A stretch of 5,955 nt of DNA from an uncultured Lachnospiraceae bacterium (GTDB lineage Bacteria; Bacillota; Clostridia; Lachnospirales; Lachnospiraceae), in the NCBI GenBank assembly GCA_902803155.1, contig CADCOU010000178.1:1-5955 (forward strand), in the 5' to 3' direction. The notes beneath the pieces were generated by a model. The model did no database searches. It saw only the letters and a list, made by a program, of their open reading frames with translations, and was not told the origin of the DNA. Both the position numbers and the translations under genes were made by a program. This document shows, piece after piece, positions 5,641-5,955 of this stretch. Within the stretch, counting starts at the first letter, position 1. Each line of letters opens with the position of its first letter.

Positions 5641-5702
5641 ACTCTGAATACCACGTTCTTTGCTGCCGCGCCTCGCCCGACTCAGAACGCCTGCATAGAG
5701 GA
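5641..5702. other. Short spacer with a weak inverted repeat
   Basis: No gene is seen. CGTTCT (5654-5659) and AGAACG (5684-5689) are exact reverse complements around a 24-base GC-rich loop. It lies in the 3' region of the convergent - strand gene. Confidence 0.3.
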
Positions 5703-5955
5703 TTATTTATAATCAAAATTACTCGGTTCGCCGAGCGGGCGGTCCAGCAGTTCCGGATTCCGGAAAATGTGCTGGATCAGCTTAAAGCTCCGTGCGAAAT
5801 AGAATCCGTCGGCAATGCGCTCATCCAGAGTGGCACCGATATCGATGACAGTCCGGATCTCTTTTGTACCGTCCTCCATCAGCCGTTCTTCTTTATGGAT
5901 CGTGCCGAGGGTGACCATAATACTGTTGGTGCCGTAGTTGTTCAGGTGATGGTAG
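5703..5955 (-). CDS. E2-type 2-oxo acid dehydrogenase acyltransferase catalytic-domain protein, C-terminal part
   Basis: Only the last 83 residues are in the window; the frame stays open to the right edge (YHHLNNYGTNSIMV...), so the start lies beyond it and the internal Met at 5918 is not the start. The segment resembles the end of the chloramphenicol acetyltransferase/E2 fold: a strand with GTNSIMVTLG, a variable hairpin, then LDERIADGF followed by a helix and a NPELLD turn, the place where E2 enzymes have DHRxxDG. Here the His is Glu (codon at 5820-5822) while Arg, Asp and Gly are kept. This matches a stand-alone E2-like family I remember from Clostridia, whose true activity I do not know. 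A chloramphenicol acetyltransferase-like enzyme is the alternative. It ends TAA at 5703, converging on the flavin reductase gene. Confidence 0.6.
   Translation of the reverse strand, partial: YHHLNNYGTNSIMVTLGTIHKEERLMEDGTKEIRTVIDIGATLDERIADGFYFARSFKLIQHIFRNPELLDRPLGEPSNFDYK

Noticed and set aside
5703..5918. A complete 71-residue protein starting at ATG 5918
   Set aside because: The frame continues upstream without a stop to the window edge with family-like residues (YGTNSI), so this Met is internal.
1..5955. CRISPR array, insertion sequence, prophage or toxin-antitoxin system
   Set aside because: No regularly spaced repeats, transposase, integrase, phage or toxin-like proteins are visible on either strand.

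Overview
This window looks like ordinary chromosome from an anaerobic Firmicute, most likely a Lachnospiraceae/Clostridia gut-type bacterium. That placement rests on remembered similarity: a CBS/DRTGG-type family II pyrophosphatase, a small TSCPD (TIGR03905-type) protein, an 88-residue protein that resembles a family I know only from Lachnospiraceae, AGGAGG-type ribosome binding sites and moderately high GC for the group. No plasmid, phage, transposon, CRISPR or restriction gene is visible.

Layout, left to right. A tRNA-Phe(GAA) gene on the + strand (7-79) is followed by a strong intrinsic terminator. A structured, repeat-rich non-coding stretch of about 115 bp follows. Four genes then run on the - strand, transcribed right to left from about 3024 to 233: a secreted penicillin-binding/serine-hydrolase-fold protein, the 88-residue conserved protein (11 bp gap), the TSCPD protein (23 bp gap) and, after a 94 bp gap with weak hairpins, the purine nucleoside phosphorylase deoD. 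A 241-bp divergent intergenic region (3025-3265) carries a GC-rich hairpin and a perfect 8+8 bp inverted repeat. On the + strand come the regulated inorganic pyrophosphatase (3266-4984) and a flavin reductase-family protein (5036-5608), probably one transcript. A 12-bp perfect hairpin separates them from the 3' end of a convergent - strand gene related to the E2 acyltransferase catalytic domain, which is cut by the window edge.

How the genes fit together: deoD (phosphorolysis of purine nucleosides) and the pyrophosphatase (PPi removal, with a nucleotide-sensing CBS/DRTGG insert) both concern nucleotide and phosphate economy. The flavin reductase and E2-like protein are redox and acyl-transfer type functions. 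The serine hydrolase acts outside the membrane. I see no evidence that these form one dedicated system, and I did not find an obvious undescribed system. The points worth a second look are local: two mismatched pairs in the tRNA, loss of the usual catalytic Arg in DeoD, a beta-lactamase-fold protein on an acidic stalk with no recognisable deacylating Glu, an operator-like repeat before the pyrophosphatase, a charged insertion in that enzyme, and an E2-like protein whose catalytic His is Glu.
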